NCBI GenBank assembly: GCA_904066235.2
Contig: CAJFCV020000003.1
Coordinates: 620,001-684,000 of the forward strand
DNA: 64,000 nt
From: Bursaphelenchus xylophilus
Taxonomy: Eukaryota; Nematoda; Chromadorea; Rhabditida; Aphelenchoididae
Direction: 5' to 3'
The notes under the pieces are model-generated. The model saw nothing but the letters and a program-made list of their open reading frames with translations, had not been told where the DNA came from and searched no databases. Positions 1-10,377 of this stretch are shown piece by piece (position 1 is the stretch's first letter; the number at the start of each line of letters is the position of its first letter). The translations under genes and the position numbers were made by a program.

Positions 1-188
1 AAATTATTAAAAAAATTTTGTAGATACTGTGCTTGAAAATCCTCAGGTCTGGGCCGTATGTCCACACGGGTTGTTTGTGAAAAAAGTTTAAAAAAGCCCG
101 ACCTTTGAGAGGTCTGGACTGGGGGGCCCGGAAATGCCAAGAACCCGGCCCTGTGGCCATATTTGAGCACCCAAAGTAAACTACCTAC

Positions 189-1070
189 CAAATAATTTCC
201 ACTCATAATCTCCCAATTGAAGAACCGCTCATAGAAGACCAGGTCCACTCTGTCATCAACGTACTCCTCAATACAATGATTCGGGTTCACAACGGCCGTG
301 TCGGCGTCCAAAACCAGCATCCAGTCGCTTTTTCGCAGGTAAATTGCGGCCGCGCAATGCTTGAGAAAGAAGATTTCTCTGTGTCTACAGTGCATTTTCA
401 CCTCCGGATCATTGTACAAATCGACCAAATAAAGCGTGTAGTTGGTCGATTTCAAATAGCATTGCAAGGACGCTTGCGCAATCTTGTATTTCGTATCATA
501 TTCCTCTTTTCGATAGGCCACGAAGACGGAGATTTTTCCGTAAATTGGTGGGCATGCCCCCATTTCAACACGTCTCCCACTGCCATACGGGAGATGACGA
601 CGGACAGCGCCGGTCGTTTCGTCGACTCGTTGGGCATCCTCTTTAGCCAATGGCTTGGCTTTAGGCACTCGGCCCCCATGGACATTGTATTTGGGCCTCA
701 AATTTAGCAGTGGTCGGACTTTTTTAGGTCCTTGAACTTGTTTCTCATCGTTTTGGAAAGGCCCGTCCACGTGAAGTTGCGACTGATATTCTTGGAATTG
801 AGAGCCGTAGTAGGAAAAGCCAGCGATCATAGAGTAAAGAGCAAGGAGGGTTAGCATCAGCACTGCCTGAAAAGTGGATTTTGAGGATAAAAATGATGAC
901 TTTTTCCAGAAAATTACCAGTTTTTACTACAGATCTTTTCTTCTATTTTAAAGTTGAAGTTAGTTCGAACAAAGCTCTTTTAAAAGCACACATTTTTTCC
1001 GTATAAAATCCGCAAAGATGTACAAACCACTCACCATCTTCAACGCGCATGAACATGACGTTCGGTTCAT
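189..1070 (-). CDS. DUF273-like putative Golgi glycosyltransferase, 5' part (gene continues beyond the left edge)
   Basis: Two exons read on the minus strand: 1070-1035 (12 codons) and 866-189 (226 codons). They join in phase 0 across a TTTTCAG acceptor. The protein starts [12 protein letters not shown] and is followed by a hydrophobic stretch (about residues 12-28, [16 protein letters not shown]). This fits a type II Golgi signal anchor. A lysine/proline-rich stem follows, then a globular region with [28 protein letters not shown] and [15 protein letters not shown] recognise this signature from nematode DUF273 / GMA12-MNN10-like proteins. The DAD in LVLDADT would be the metal and nucleotide-sugar binding motif of a GT-A fold. 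The start was chosen because the ATG lies 10 nt downstream of an AG at 1082-1081, which looks like a trans-splice acceptor. The exon ends at a GTAGGT donor and the next exon is not in the window. The acceptor sugar is unknown. Confidence 0.7.
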
Positions 1071-1080
1071 CGGAGGCGGC

Positions 1081-1090
1081 CTGAAATTAT
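1081..1090 (-). promoter_or_regulatory. Probable trans-splice acceptor of the DUF273-like gene
   Basis: The minus strand reads ATAATTTCAG immediately before GCCGCCTCCG-ATG. With SL RNA genes in the same window, an SL addition site this close to the ATG is the simplest reading. A conventional upstream 5'UTR intron cannot be excluded. Confidence 0.4.
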
Positions 1091-1479
1091 AATTGTATAA
1101 GGTTTAAGAAATGCTGAATTCATATCAAATGTAAAGAACGAGATCCTAAAATGTTCTCGAAAAAGTGAAAGCTTCGAACATCCGTTGCGCACACCGGATG
1201 GAAGCGCTCTGACTGACCTGGATTGGGGGATATAACGCAATCGAGAAAGAGGTGATTGATTACGCTGGAATTGCTACCGCTACATTCACTCCACCATTAT
1301 TATGATAAATAATTATAGTATATATATTACAGAATTTTCACCTTATTTCAACCGCGAATAAAGTGGGGGCCGTACGCACAAGCGAGAAAGAACGCTTTTC
1401 GCGGAGAGTCAGAGAAAAAGAGGCACACGGATTGTCCGCGAGCGCACCGACTTGAGAATGCGAGAGCGCCATAGAAGAG

Positions 1480-1508
1480 AATTAACTCCAAAAAGAGCCA
1501 GTTCCCCG
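1480..1508 (+). promoter_or_regulatory. PSE-like element of SL RNA copy 1
   Basis: Located about 54-82 nt upstream of the SL start. The block TTAACTCC-AAAA...AGTTCCCC is found at the same distance before the SL copies at 15447, 15925 (minus), 22957 (minus), 24440 and 24820, and in a weaker form before 16294. Flanking sequence varies more. Position and conservation fit the proximal sequence element of snRNA/SL RNA promoters. No TATA box is evident. Confidence 0.5.
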
Positions 1509-1561
1509 CTCGAAAGAGTCGACGCGCAGTAAATGAGAGCCGGACGAAGGACCAAATCTTC

Positions 1562-1668
1562 GGTTTATTAACCCAAGTTTGAGGTTAGCTCATGTTTCGG
1601 CTCTGAATTCTCAGTGGCTGATAAAGAGAAATTTTGGAACGCTTGGCGATTACATCTGCCGGGCACAT
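1562..1668 (+). ncRNA. Spliced-leader RNA gene, copy 1
   Basis: The 22-nt leader (GGTTTATTAACCC then AAGTTTGAG, 1562-1583) is followed at once by a GTTAGC splice donor. Next come a stem-loop around CTGA-ATTC-TCAG flanked by further pairs (TCGGC with GGCTGA), an Sm-site-like AAATTTTGGAA, and a 3' stem CTTGGC/GCCGGG. This is the standard order of a nematode SL RNA. The leader differs from C. elegans SL1 at positions 7 and 9. The copy stands alone; upstream (1370-1560) is a shortened version of the spacer that separates 5S and SL genes in the two other clusters. The 3' end is estimated from the last stem. Confidence 0.85.
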
Positions 1669-1705
1669 GAAGAACAGAAAGGGAATAAATATGTGAATCT
1701 TCCCT

Positions 1706-1795
1706 ACAGCAAGGGACCTGATCCGGTGGCAAAAAAAGTACCGTTCTGCATTCAGGAAGGAACTAAAATGTCGCAAAATACCTCCCTCCTCTAAG
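1706..1795 (+). repeat. Family 5 foldback, left half
   Basis: Matches the left arm of the complete copies at 3409 and 51543: GGGACCTGATCC-GTGGCAAAAA, then a Gly/Arg-poor T-rich block and CTCCCTC. The right arm is missing. A separate right half lies at 2582-2668. Confidence 0.6.
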
Positions 1796-1932
1796 CTAAA
1801 AACCCTGCTTTGAAATACGTGCCTTTTACATCACGAAGAGAGTGTTAGCTCCGCAATCAAAAACCTTAAGAAGATCGAACTTGGCATACCTCCCTTGCTA
1901 GTCTGGCTGGGGCCGGTATTGATTGTCGCCAC

Positions 1933-2142
1933 ACGTCAAACTGAGGAGTCCGGTGACCGGAATATCGGTTTTTTACACTTCGTCTTCATTTCGCAGAGAA
2001 AGACAGAGAAAAGACACGTAAAAGCGTACTCTCTCGCCTCAAAAATCCCCCATCTCTTCCCCGACAAAACGTTTTTTCGCGTCTTTTTTTGGCAAATTAC
2101 CAATCCATTCACCGGACTGTTTTAGCTTATCTCAGTTTGACA
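1933..2142. mobile_element. Family 6 MITE, complete
   Basis: Ends are ACGTCAAACTGAG and CTCAGTTTGACAT in inverted orientation, about 210 bp apart. A near relative sits at 50858-51081 and a left half at 59305-59485. The interior has the TTTTTTACACTTCGTCTT and CCGACAAAACGTTTTTTCGC blocks in all copies. There is no coding capacity. Confidence 0.65.
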
Positions 2143-2234
2143 TGCGCCGGCCTACCAAAAAGAGGCGGAATGACGACAGTTTTCCGTTTTTTTATTTGCA
2201 AATTATACATAGTACATAATTGACAGTAAACAAT

Positions 2235-5200
2235 TTATATCACCCGTCGCAGCTGCAGCTCTTCTCGGAGATGTCGACCAAGGTGAAGGCATCCCAGATA
2301 ACTTGCGTGCACGGAATCGCGGAACAGCAGCAATCCATTCGGCTCCACAACATAACAAGTGTCCACAAAATGGTCGCAGAATGCTCTTGTCAGATCGACT
2401 TGGATACATTTTGGGCATTTTACGGATGAAATCACTTGATTTAGCATTTGCTTGGACTTCCGCAGCTCCTGCAAATAACGTATGATTTAGGAAAATTGTT
2501 GTAGTTTCCGTCGATGCTATTAGCATTTTCATAAAGTGCATGGACTTTTTTTTATTTGCTCTTTTTGTGAGGGCGTTTTTTTAGTCTGAGAGGGAGGCAT
2601 TTTGCTATATTTTTTGATACTTCCCGGATGCAAAATGGTACGTTTTTTGCCACTGGATCAGGTCCGTCGCTGTTATTATCATTTTCATAAAGTGCATGGA
2701 CATTTTTTTGAATTGTGTCGCGGTAAAATGAAATTGCTTTTTACTTCAGCCGCGACATTATGTTTATTATTTCCCCGACAAACTTTTAATGGGAAATTTC
2801 TCCTACTTTGTAGCTCAGGTTAAGGATATCCGGGCTTTGTTTATCCGCCACAATCTTTTTGTACTTTTCCACGTCCAGCTGGCTTGTCATCTCCGCCGAG
2901 TCCATAATCACGGCTTGCTTGGCGTACTTGTTGAGTTTGCTGTAGAAATTCTGCATTTCCTTGAACATAGGACCTTGAATATAATCCGGCTTCAGGGTGT
3001 AGTATCTGGAAACGATGTGCTTTATCAGTCTGTCGGGAAAATAATAAGCACTCTGTCGCATCGAAAATCGGGATCGCTGCGCCTTGTGCTCACTATTTTT
3101 CCGACAGGCAGACATTCAAAACTCTTACGTATTTCTCACGATCAGAATATCGATTGGATGCTCGAATTGCTCCAGGAACCCGAGAAAGTCGTGCTTGGGC
3201 GCGTCCGTGCCAGGGACATTTTGGAATGGCACTACTCTGTTTACATAATACGTAGTCAGTCGTTTGTAGACGTCCCTCCATTCGTCGACCATACCGTAAA
3301 AAACGTCTCTAGAGATGCTGTTTCCAATGATTAGGATATTTTTGGTGCCATTTCCCTGAAAAGGAGGCTGTGTAACAAAAAAATGCACTTGCCGCATGCA
3401 GTGAGGGATGTGATCTAGTGACAGAAAACGTATCATTTTGCACCCGGGAAATATCAAAAATGTGGCAAAATGCTTCCCTCTCCAAGTGAAAAAGCTTTGT
3501 TTTGAAGGGCGCGCCCTTTCCCTCACAAAACAAGATGGCACGCTTTTGAAATCGGAGTTTTTTCGGTTGGAGAGGGAGGTATTTTGCCACATTTTTTGAC
3601 ACATCCTGGATGCAAAGTGGCACGTTTTTTGCCACTGGATCAGCTCCCCCATTGTAAGTGTTTATTGCATAATACTAGGCGGACCCAAAGGTCTTGACAT
3701 GTCTGTACAGCGCAGTGCCAGTCTGTCGGCAAAATAATGGCGGGTCGTTGCAGAAAAATGCTTTGCCTCGTCACGCAAAGGGTGCAGTTGCGGACGAAAT
3801 CTCCAGCCGCGGTAGCAAGCGATGATATGCGATTCCAAGGCGCGACAACTCGTCATTATTTTCCCGACAGACTGATACGGTCCCGCAGTGCGAAATCAAG
3901 TTTTTTGGAAAAGGCGATCAAAGTAGACATCAAAGTAGTACAAAGGTTTACTTTGCGTTGTGCAATTTTCCGCTGTTCCCACCGTGCAATAGGCTTTGTT
4001 GGGCTATCGGTCGCACCCCCGCCTTTTTCGCACAGTGTAAACGCCAAAAATCAGTCCGCCGACTTTTCGGGCTTTCGGTGTCGAAATATAATTGTGTCAG
4101 GACTGCGGCGATTGGATTCGCTGATATGCATCTCCGTTCACTCGAACCGCCAGTCTTTTGCAGGCTCTGCATTATCCGTTAGCGTATGCAATTTTGATTA
4201 AATTCAATTCATTCAACCACCAACCGGATATAGATACAGATCTATCCGAATAAATCGTACTTGCGTTTCACTGATTGGCTTCCAAGGGAACGGCTTTTAC
4301 CGTATTTCCGGACGGTACCGAAGCAGCTGAAGCTGGTCGGAAAGGTACAGTAGCTTTTCGTGACCTAGTACAGTGTTCGTCAAACCACTCAATTTTCCGG
4401 AATTTTTTAAATTAAGGTGGGTCAATCAGATAATTTTCGGAAATTACCTTACAATTTGTCCCCCATGGGCCGGCCCGGAACGAAAAATCAAGGCCCGGCC
4501 CATGGGGGTTCCTGTCGGCCCTGCCTGCTTCAAATTTGCTTCGGCGCGGCCCGTCGAAACAAAAGCCTTCCTAAGTCTAACTCCTTAATAAAATTTTTTT
4601 CTATCGTCATGGATGAATGCTGCTATATATATAATAATAAAAAAAAACAAAAATATCTCTTAAAAAACCGATCGTGTCTTGGCATCGAATTTTTTGTTCA
4701 TGAGCAAATCCAATTTTCACTTTGAGATTCAGGATTTTTACTACAGAGGGGAACCGGATCCAGTGGCAAAAAGCGTGCTATTTTGCATCCGGGAGGTATC
4801 CCAAATGTGGCAAAATGCCTCCCCTTCCAAGTGAAAAAACTTCGTTTTGAAAGGCGCGCCCTTTCCCTCACAGAAAGAGATAGCGCGCTTTTGAAATCTG
4901 AGTTTTTTTCACTTGGAAAGGGAGGTATTTTGCCACATTTTTTGATGCTTCCTGGATGCAACATAGTACGTTTTTTGCCGCTGGATCAGGTCCCTGACTG
5001 TACTCCGAGTCGGGGCGGGCCGTCGTTTTGGACCGGTCGAAATTTCGCGCTCGCACGGAATGATTTTTTGCCCGCCTTGTATCCTTCATACATACTCTAT
5101 TTCGTCACTGTAAAGAGAATACATATGACCCCTAAACACTGCCAAAATCCTTTGGCAAAATTCGTAACCCAAAACAGTGCAAAATTTTAAGGATTAAAAG

Positions 5201-8053
5201 GTTACCCCAAGTTTTTTTCTCACCTCGAAACTCCCATACCATTTGCCCTCCCAATACTCGTTGGACAGATTAAATCTGCCTTTTGCGTCTTGGAATTTCT
5301 GCCCCACATCAAAGTAAAAATAGTAGTTGCTCTCCACATTGTAGGCCAACAGCTCCGCCTCAGTCATGTTCGGTTTGGCCGGATTGTGGAAGAATGCACG
5401 GGTCTGATTGGCAAAGTCGAGTTGCGCCACATACGGCTCATATGGGTTCTCAATCCGTGTCATCACATTGAATGCGGCGGCGGCGAGAACGGTGAAGATG
5501 AGCAGCAGGCAGGCTGAGAGGGCGAAGAAACTGTCGATGCAAGCGGTCAGCTTTTTGAACACACTTTCGACGACGAGAGCAGAAAGAAGGGCCATGAAAA
5601 TGCAGAAGACGCCATCTGAAACGGCGAAGATAGTCATAAAATTAGACTGTCGGGAAAACAATGAGCGCAATGCCGCTGCACCAATCGCGTCGCTGTAGTG
5701 AAAAGCAATTTGATTTTGCCACGACACACTTCAAAAAAATTCTTTCAGAAAATTGAAAAAACAAGGAATCATTGATTTTTGCAAAGTGCCACAGAATTAT
5801 TGAGCCCGAAAAATTATTTTTTTCTTCGAAAAAACACTTTCCTCGAAAGAACCTTTATAATTCAGCGACATTTCGTCAAAGCTCAATGATCCGAGATTCC
5901 TTGTTTTTTCACTTTTTCTTTGACGTGCGACAAGATTCAGTTTTCCGGCGGCGATCTTCCATGCGACAGAGCGCTCACTGTTTTCCCGACAGGCGTCCGC
6001 AAAGTCGCCGTTCACTTTGCACCGTGCAGTAACCTTTTCTTGGTCTATCACTCGCTGCCTGACCGCGAGTACGGTGCAAACGCCATTACGAACGTACTAA
6101 TCACCGACCGCGATGATTTATCAGCCTGTCGGGAGAAAAACGAAGCACGCTGCACGTCAAAGAAAAAGTGAAAAAACAAGGAACCTCGGATCATTGATTT
6201 TCGACGAAATGTCGCTGAATTATTGAGTCACAAAAGAAAACTTTCCCAGAGAATTTCGAGAAAAATGTTTTTTCGAAGAGGAAAATAATTTTTCAAGCTC
6301 GATAATTCTGTGGCACTTCGCAAAAAAATCAATGATCCGAGATTCCTTGTTTTTTCAATTTTCTGAAAGAATTGTTTGACGTGCGCGGTCGCACCGAAAA
6401 TCGTATCGCCGCCGAGAAAATGAATTGTGTCGCGATAACATCAAATTTCTTTTCATTTCAACGAACGGCGCATCAATAGGACCTAGTCTACAGAAGTTGC
6501 GCTCATTATTTTCCCAACGGACTGATAGCAAGTCCAATCCATTTTTTCTTATTTTTCTTTTTTGCCCGAAGCATTACGGTAAATGGCAGTACGGATACCG
6601 GTGAATTGACTATGTTCCGCTTACCTCTAAAAGGCGCCTCCTCATTCCAGCTGAGCGTAATATACTTTGTGCACATTATAATCGGCCAATGCGTCAAATA
6701 GAGCGAGTATGAGATGTCGCCAATCTGCTGCAACACTTTGTGATCCAACACCGTCTCTTCACGAAAATATATAACCGCCGCCATCGTGAGGGTGCACAGA
6801 ATACGGTCGGTAAAGTGATGGCCGGCCGTTGGGAAAATGAGTTGGAGCAACAAGAGTACTGTAAGGCAGTACTTCATCCACTTTCTCGCTGTTGAACGAT
6901 CCCCTTCTGATTTCTCCGGGGGTCTGCGTGGACTTAACGGAGAGTGGGTGAATATTATGAATCCGACCATGAATTGCCAAACACGGCCAAAGAAGGCCAT
7001 GTGGAACGTGTTTGCGTCTAAAAATAAGGATAAAATTTCAATTTAATTTGAAAGTTTGATAAAGAAAGTAAGCAGAATATTAACAGTATTTTCATAAAGT
7101 GTGTGGACATTTGTCGCGCTCCGCATAACTCGCTTGTTAGAGGTTTGCAGGGCGCGCCAACGGAAAGTTCTATGCGTTGGCGACAAACGTGGGAAAAATT
7201 CAAGATACAATGTAGTTTCCGTCGCTGCTACTAACATTTTCATAAAGTGCATGGACCTTTTTATTTGCTTTTTTTGTGAGGGAAAACCGAGCATTTTTTA
7301 GTTGAAAAAGGAGGAATTTTGCTACATTTTTCGATATTTCCCGTACGCAAAATGGTACGTTTTTTGCCACTAGATCAGGTCAGTCACTGTGGTAGTAAAT
7401 GGTCGATAAACGCACTATTAATGTTCACTAGTTGATGCAGCAAACTTGCTGCCATAAGGGCCCCAATAAACAACCATTGCGTCCGCGACTTGGTGCACCA
7501 TCGATAGACGTAGAAGATGAACGGCACCAGGAGGTAGAATTGCATTTCCACCGACAACGACCAAGTGTGCAAAAACAATGGAATGCTGTTGATATTGATC
7601 GCATCGAAATAGCCATGAAATGGCAAGTTGAAAATATTGGATGTAAAAGTCGCGGCGCCCAGCAGCTCTTTGAGGATTGTTTTGTAATCGGTTGCGACGA
7701 AAAAGTACGGAACTGCAAGAATTGTCATTGTTAAAATAAAGTAGTAGGTGGGCCAAATCCTTCGGATTCGTCGAAAGTAGAAGTCGAGCATTGTTCGCGG
7801 ACTTGTGTCCTTCTTTTCGAGCACAGCGTGCATTAGGAAGCCGCTGATCACGAAGAACCTGAAACAGCGCTTATGATATTTAGGATGTATATAATTTATA
7901 CAGTATGTATATGTGCCAGCCGTGCGAAGTTAATACGGTCAAAACTCACATATCAACGCCAAGGTAGCCGTTTTCGAGAGTCTGCGGCCATAAATGGAAA
8001 AGGAGCACTGCAACAATCGCAATGCAGCGTAGTCCTTGGATGTCGCCGCGCAT
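2235..8053 (-). CDS. Locus E: acyltransferase-3/SGNH O-acyltransferase (oac-like), complete, 7 exons
   Basis: Minus-strand exons: 8053-7950, 7858-7416, 7017-6625, 5615-5224, 3355-3129, 3005-2807, 2468-2235. They give 1992 nt, 663 residues and stop TAA. The N-terminal half is a multi-pass acyltransferase-3 domain: DIQGLR, LFH with His20, YLGVDMFFVISGFLM, DFYFRRIRRIWPTY, HTWSLSVEMQFYL and ISYSLYLTHWPI. The C-terminal half is an SGNH hydrolase-like domain with GNSISRD (Ser457) and the D637-x-x-H640 pair, plus a CPKC motif. Exon 2's donor is GTGCGT; it was accepted because it keeps the phase and the 443-nt length of the other loci. By family the enzyme sits in a membrane and transfers acyl groups; the substrate is unknown. 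Introns 2, 3 and 4 are swollen by repeats. Intron 5 (3006-3128) is almost entirely a family 1 remnant. Confidence 0.85.
2582..2668 (+). repeat. Family 5 foldback, right half, beside a family 3 end
   Basis: GAGAGGGAGGCATTTTGC followed by CTTCCCGGATGC and TTTTTTGCCACTGGATCAGG corresponds to the right arm of the family 5 elements. Family 3 terminal sequence (TTTTCATAAAGTGCATGGAC) lies on both sides, at 2525-2545 and 2683-2703. Everything is inside intron 6 of locus E. Confidence 0.55.
3020..3116. mobile_element. Family 1 MITE remnant filling intron 5 of locus E
   Basis: Starts TATCAGTCTGTCGGGAAAATAATAAGCAC (20-nt end visible at 3024) and ends CTCACTATTTTTCCGACAGGCAG. The interior is shortened to about 50 bp. 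It leaves only some 25 bp of other sequence in the 123-bp intron. Confidence 0.7.
3409..3653. mobile_element. Family 5 foldback MITE, complete
   Basis: Left end GATCTAGTGACAGAAAACGT and right end TTTTTTGCCACTGGATCAGC are imperfect inverted repeats. The arms pair over nearly their whole length: TGTGGCAAAATGC...CTCC against GGAG...TATTTTGCCACA. The centre carries GGCGCGCCCTTTCCC. It lies in intron 4 of locus E. Confidence 0.7.
3720..3878. mobile_element. Family 1 MITE (CGGCGG-like subtype)
   Basis: Termini GTCTGTCGGCAAAATAATGG and TTATTTTCCCGACAGACTGA in inverted orientation. The interior contains CCTCGTC-AGGG and GCGATGATATGCGATTCC. The same interior occurs in the copies at 47991 and 49358. 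It lies in intron 4 of locus E. Confidence 0.75.
4085..4430 (+). repeat. Interspersed repeat R5, copy 1
   Basis: Starts near AATTGTGTCAGGACTGCGGC and runs through GATATAGATACAGATCTATCC, GGAACGGCTTTTACCG and AAAGGTACAGTAGC. Related copies: 13060-13385 (reverse), 18115-18440, 45430-45750 and 52740-53065 (more diverged). No intact reading frame is shared, so the element type is unknown. Confidence 0.6.
4460..4508. repeat. GC-rich palindrome
   Basis: CCCCCATGGGCCGGCC and GGCCCGGCCCATGGGGG form a hairpin separated by an AT-rich loop. Composition resembles the family 2 interiors, but the TAGACATGGCT ends are not present. Confidence 0.6.
4753..4998. mobile_element. Family 5 foldback MITE, complete
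   Basis: GGATCCAGTGGCAAAAAGCG at the left and TTTTTTGCCGCTGGATCAGG at the right. The arms carry GCCTCCCCTTCCAAGTGAAA against CACTTGGAAAGGGAGG. The centre is GGCGCGCCCTTTCCCTCACA. It is the second complete copy within intron 4 of locus E. Confidence 0.7.
5737..6380. repeat. Inverted repeat with family 1 fragments at its centre, intron 3 of locus E
   Basis: The left arm (about 5737-5932) reads CAAGGAATCATTGATTTTTG...GATCCGAGATTCCTTG. The right arm (about 6155-6380) carries the reverse complement with extra internal sequence. The centre (5925-6150) contains degenerate family 1 ends such as GCTCACTGTTTTCCCGACAG. A third partial copy of the arm lies at 46205-46345. Confidence 0.65.
6380..6527. 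mobile_element. Family 1 MITE, left end lost
   Basis: CACCGAAAATCGTATCGCCG and AATTGTGTCGCG are the family 1 GAGC-subtype interior. The right end CTCATTATTTTCCCAACGGACTGA is present (20-nt core visible). The left terminal repeat is replaced by the 5737-6380 inverted repeat. Confidence 0.6.
7235..7385. repeat. Family 3 end joined to a family 5 right half
   Basis: TTTTCATAAAGTGCATGGAC at 7239-7258 is followed by GGAGGAATTTTGCTAC and TTTTTTGCCACTAGATCAGG. The same fused arrangement occurs at 2525-2668, so the composite probably copied as a unit. A further family 3 end lies at 7090-7109. Confidence 0.55.
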
Positions 8054-8055
8054 TG

Positions 8056-8065
8056 CCTGAAATCA
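8056..8065 (-). promoter_or_regulatory. Probable trans-splice acceptor of locus E
   Basis: Minus strand TTGATTTCAG-GCA-ATG places a consensus acceptor 3 nt before the start codon. An SL joined here would leave a three-nucleotide native 5'UTR, typical of trans-spliced nematode messages. Confidence 0.5.
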
Positions 8066-8109
8066 ACTCATACATACGACTATTGCAATTGCAATACCAA
8101 AATTAATTG

Positions 8110-8290
8110 AATGGGACGCGCAACGTCAGGTATACGCAAAAAAGAGGGTTACTGGCCCGTTCGCATGCACTATGCAATATCTGGCTTTTTGCACCGTGCA
8201 TTAAGCTTTTTTTTTGGCTGTCGCACATACCCTTTTTCTGCACAGCGAGAGCGACAAAAATTCTTCCAGCGACTTTTCTAACCAACTCGT
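8110..8290. repeat. Degenerate family 4-like element upstream of locus E
   Basis: Contains GGCTTTTTGCACCGTGCATT and GGCTGTCGCACATACCC, then TTCCAGCGACTTTTCTAACC. This is the interior and one end of the TGCACTGTGC-rich elements seen at 17494 and 25352. It is degraded, and no clear terminal pair remains. Confidence 0.45.
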
Positions 8291-9459
8291 ACTTGCCACG
8301 GAGACCCGAATCTACAACCTCTCAGCTACAAATTCTGCAAGCATACCCCATCATTTGCTCGCATACGGCAATAAAGAATTGCAGGATGAGCCAAGTCTTT
8401 TTCCTTGGGTGGCCAACTCTTCCTCTCAAAGCTTTGTTCTTGTCAAGATTAATATTGCAAGACTTCGCCAAGTCTCTGCCAGGCGTCCGCCAGCCATTGA
8501 ACGGCTTTTCCAGGCCTCGTAGGCACTTCCTGCAACCTTTCTGCTGAGAGATGTTGTCGGCGCATAGTAAAAAACGACTACAAAGCAAGTGAATATGCAC
8601 GGAGTGATATACGTTTTCGGCAATGCCAATATAGAAAAATAATTTGACATCGAGAAACAAGACCTTAAAAATCAAGAGATTAGATTGAATTGGATAAATT
8701 TTGAACTTCCGCCGTTATCTATATGAATATTATGTGGGCTGGAATCGCATTCAAACAAGTCGGCAACCCTTTTTCGGAGGCAAATCTACCGTTCTCCTCG
8801 TCACCGTCAGAAAACGCCTGTTGGCAAAGCTCATAGTAAAAAACGACTACAAGGCCAATGAATATGCACGGAGTGGTCTAATAAGGTCAATGTTGAAAAA
8901 TAATTAGACACCGAGAAACAAGACTTCAAAAATCAAAAGATTAGATTGGATTGGATAATTTTTGACTATTCGAGGTCCGCCTCCGCCGTTATCTATGTAT
9001 GATGTGGAATGAGAGCGCAGTAATACAATCCCTGTCGTCATTTTTTACGACTTTTTTTCGAAGCCTTCGCGGCGAAGCATAGTGCCATATGCACGCTTAT
9101 TCTTTGTCAGCAATGCCGGGACGACCGCGATCCTCAAGCATCTTTGATCCGGTTACCATTCACAAAGGGGTGGCCAATTTCGGTTGAAAAAGGTTGAGTC
9201 TTTTCAGCGGAAAGAAGGGTTATAGTGCATATACGTAGTGCATAAAAGCGAAATAAAAAAAAAAGGATTCGAAACGTCCGCCTTGTGAAAAAAATCACCT
9301 TCAACTGTTTAAATATTTTCGGCTTTTTGCACCGTGTTCCTTGGATGTGACTCTGACATTTTTCGCACAGTGCTGTCGCCAAAATAACTTTGCTTTGAGA
9401 CCGATTCGTTCCAAAAAAGTAGAGAACACTGTGGCCTGTTAATAAAACTGGTCGCTTAC

Positions 9460-9563
9460 ATATCCACACCGAGAAATCCGGCTTCAAATGTCGTTGGCCA
9501 AAGATGAAAAATGATGACAAAGGTTACCGCAACAGCGCGGAGCCCTTGAATATCCCGCAGCAT
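9460..9563 (-). pseudogene. Orphan copy of acyltransferase exon 1 (duplicate of locus A exon 1)
   Basis: A 104-nt open segment starts with ATG at 9563, encodes MLRDIQGLRA... with the LFH... histidine region as IFHLWP, and ends in a GTAAGCGACC donor. It matches locus A exon 1 (18730-18833), including its 5' flank (to about 9915) and the start of intron 1. No exon 2 or later exon follows downstream (leftward), where the 8.6-9.4 kb repeat block lies. It is therefore a truncated 5' gene copy rather than a functional gene. It could still be transcribed if the promoter was copied too. Confidence 0.75.
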
Positions 9564-9645
9564 TGGAACTGTGGCTTGCTTCTTTGCTTACGTCGATTTA
9601 CACACTTCCAAAAAATAACGCACAGGAAGCTACTGAATGCACGAC

Positions 9646-9777
9646 TAGTCTGTCGGAAAAATAGCGAGGGGTATTTGCAGCCAAATGCTTCGCCTCGTCG
9701 AAAAAAGGGGGCAGTCGCGGAGCAAAACCCGAGCCGCGGAGCGACTATGCACACATTATTTTCCCAACAGATTGATA
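9646..9777. mobile_element. Family 1 MITE within the duplicated locus A 5' flank
   Basis: TAGTCTGTCGGAAAAATAGC at the left and CACATTATTTTCCCAACAGA at the right, pairing imperfectly. The tandem counterpart at 11225-11347 has lost the left end. The locus A flank (18590-18660) keeps only traces. Confidence 0.55.
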
Positions 9778-10063
9778 CTGTTAATCCGACCCCCACAATC
9801 ATTTTATTGATCACCACGCATGCTTTTTTTTGAAAGGTAATGGTTGAAATTAAGTCAAGAGGATTAGCATTTTTTTACAGATGGGTTTGAGCACAAAAAA
9901 AGTATGTATAGGCATTAACATTAGCCGAAAAGAAAGTCCCGTGATTTTCAACCCGTGATCCATGTCAAAAGGAGAGCCCGATCGTGGCCGTAGTACGGCT
10001 ACTTGCATGCCGTGACAGGTCCATATTATCAGTGTGTCGGAAAAATAATGAGCACAACTGGTT

Positions 10064-10377
10064 CGGGCCAGCCGAAGCAAATCTGAAACGGGCCTGAACC
10101 TCTCCGGCCCATGGGCCGGGCCAAGATTTTCGGCCCGGGCCGGTCGACGAGCCATGTCTAGGGGGACTAAGATAATTTCCGAAAATTATCCGACCAAAAC
10201 AACTACATTTGATCGCGAATTTTTGCGGCTTGGAAGTGCGCTTCGCCAAATTTTGCAAAATTCCCGCGAAAAAAAACAAATACAAAAAATCGTTGGAAAT
10301 TTTTCTTGTACAAGAAGAATTGAAGCTTTTTCGTGTTCCAAAGTAGGACACAAGGTTGTTTGGTCGTGTAAATCCGT
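10064..10377 (+). repeat. Family 2 fragment plus 215-bp repeat, copy 1
   Basis: GC-rich GGCCCATGGGCCGGGCC sequence ends in GAGCCATGTCTAG, the right terminus of family 2. It is followed by about 215 bp (10163-10377) that is almost identical to 12173-12391, so the two segments were duplicated together. The left flank (10030-10062) is a family 1 left end. Confidence 0.65.

Noticed and set aside
5194..5727. Upstream part of the 177-codon frame as an N-terminal extension of locus E exon 4
   Set aside because: The first ~37 codons are a family 1 MITE left arm; the exon starts at the TTTCAG at 5616-5621, which gives the phase seen in B and C.
8322..8675. Minus-strand 117-codon frame with hydrophobic stretches, considered as a lost acyltransferase membrane exon
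   Set aside because: No acyltransferase-3 motif, no splice sites in the expected phase, and part of it overlaps the dispersed repeat block.
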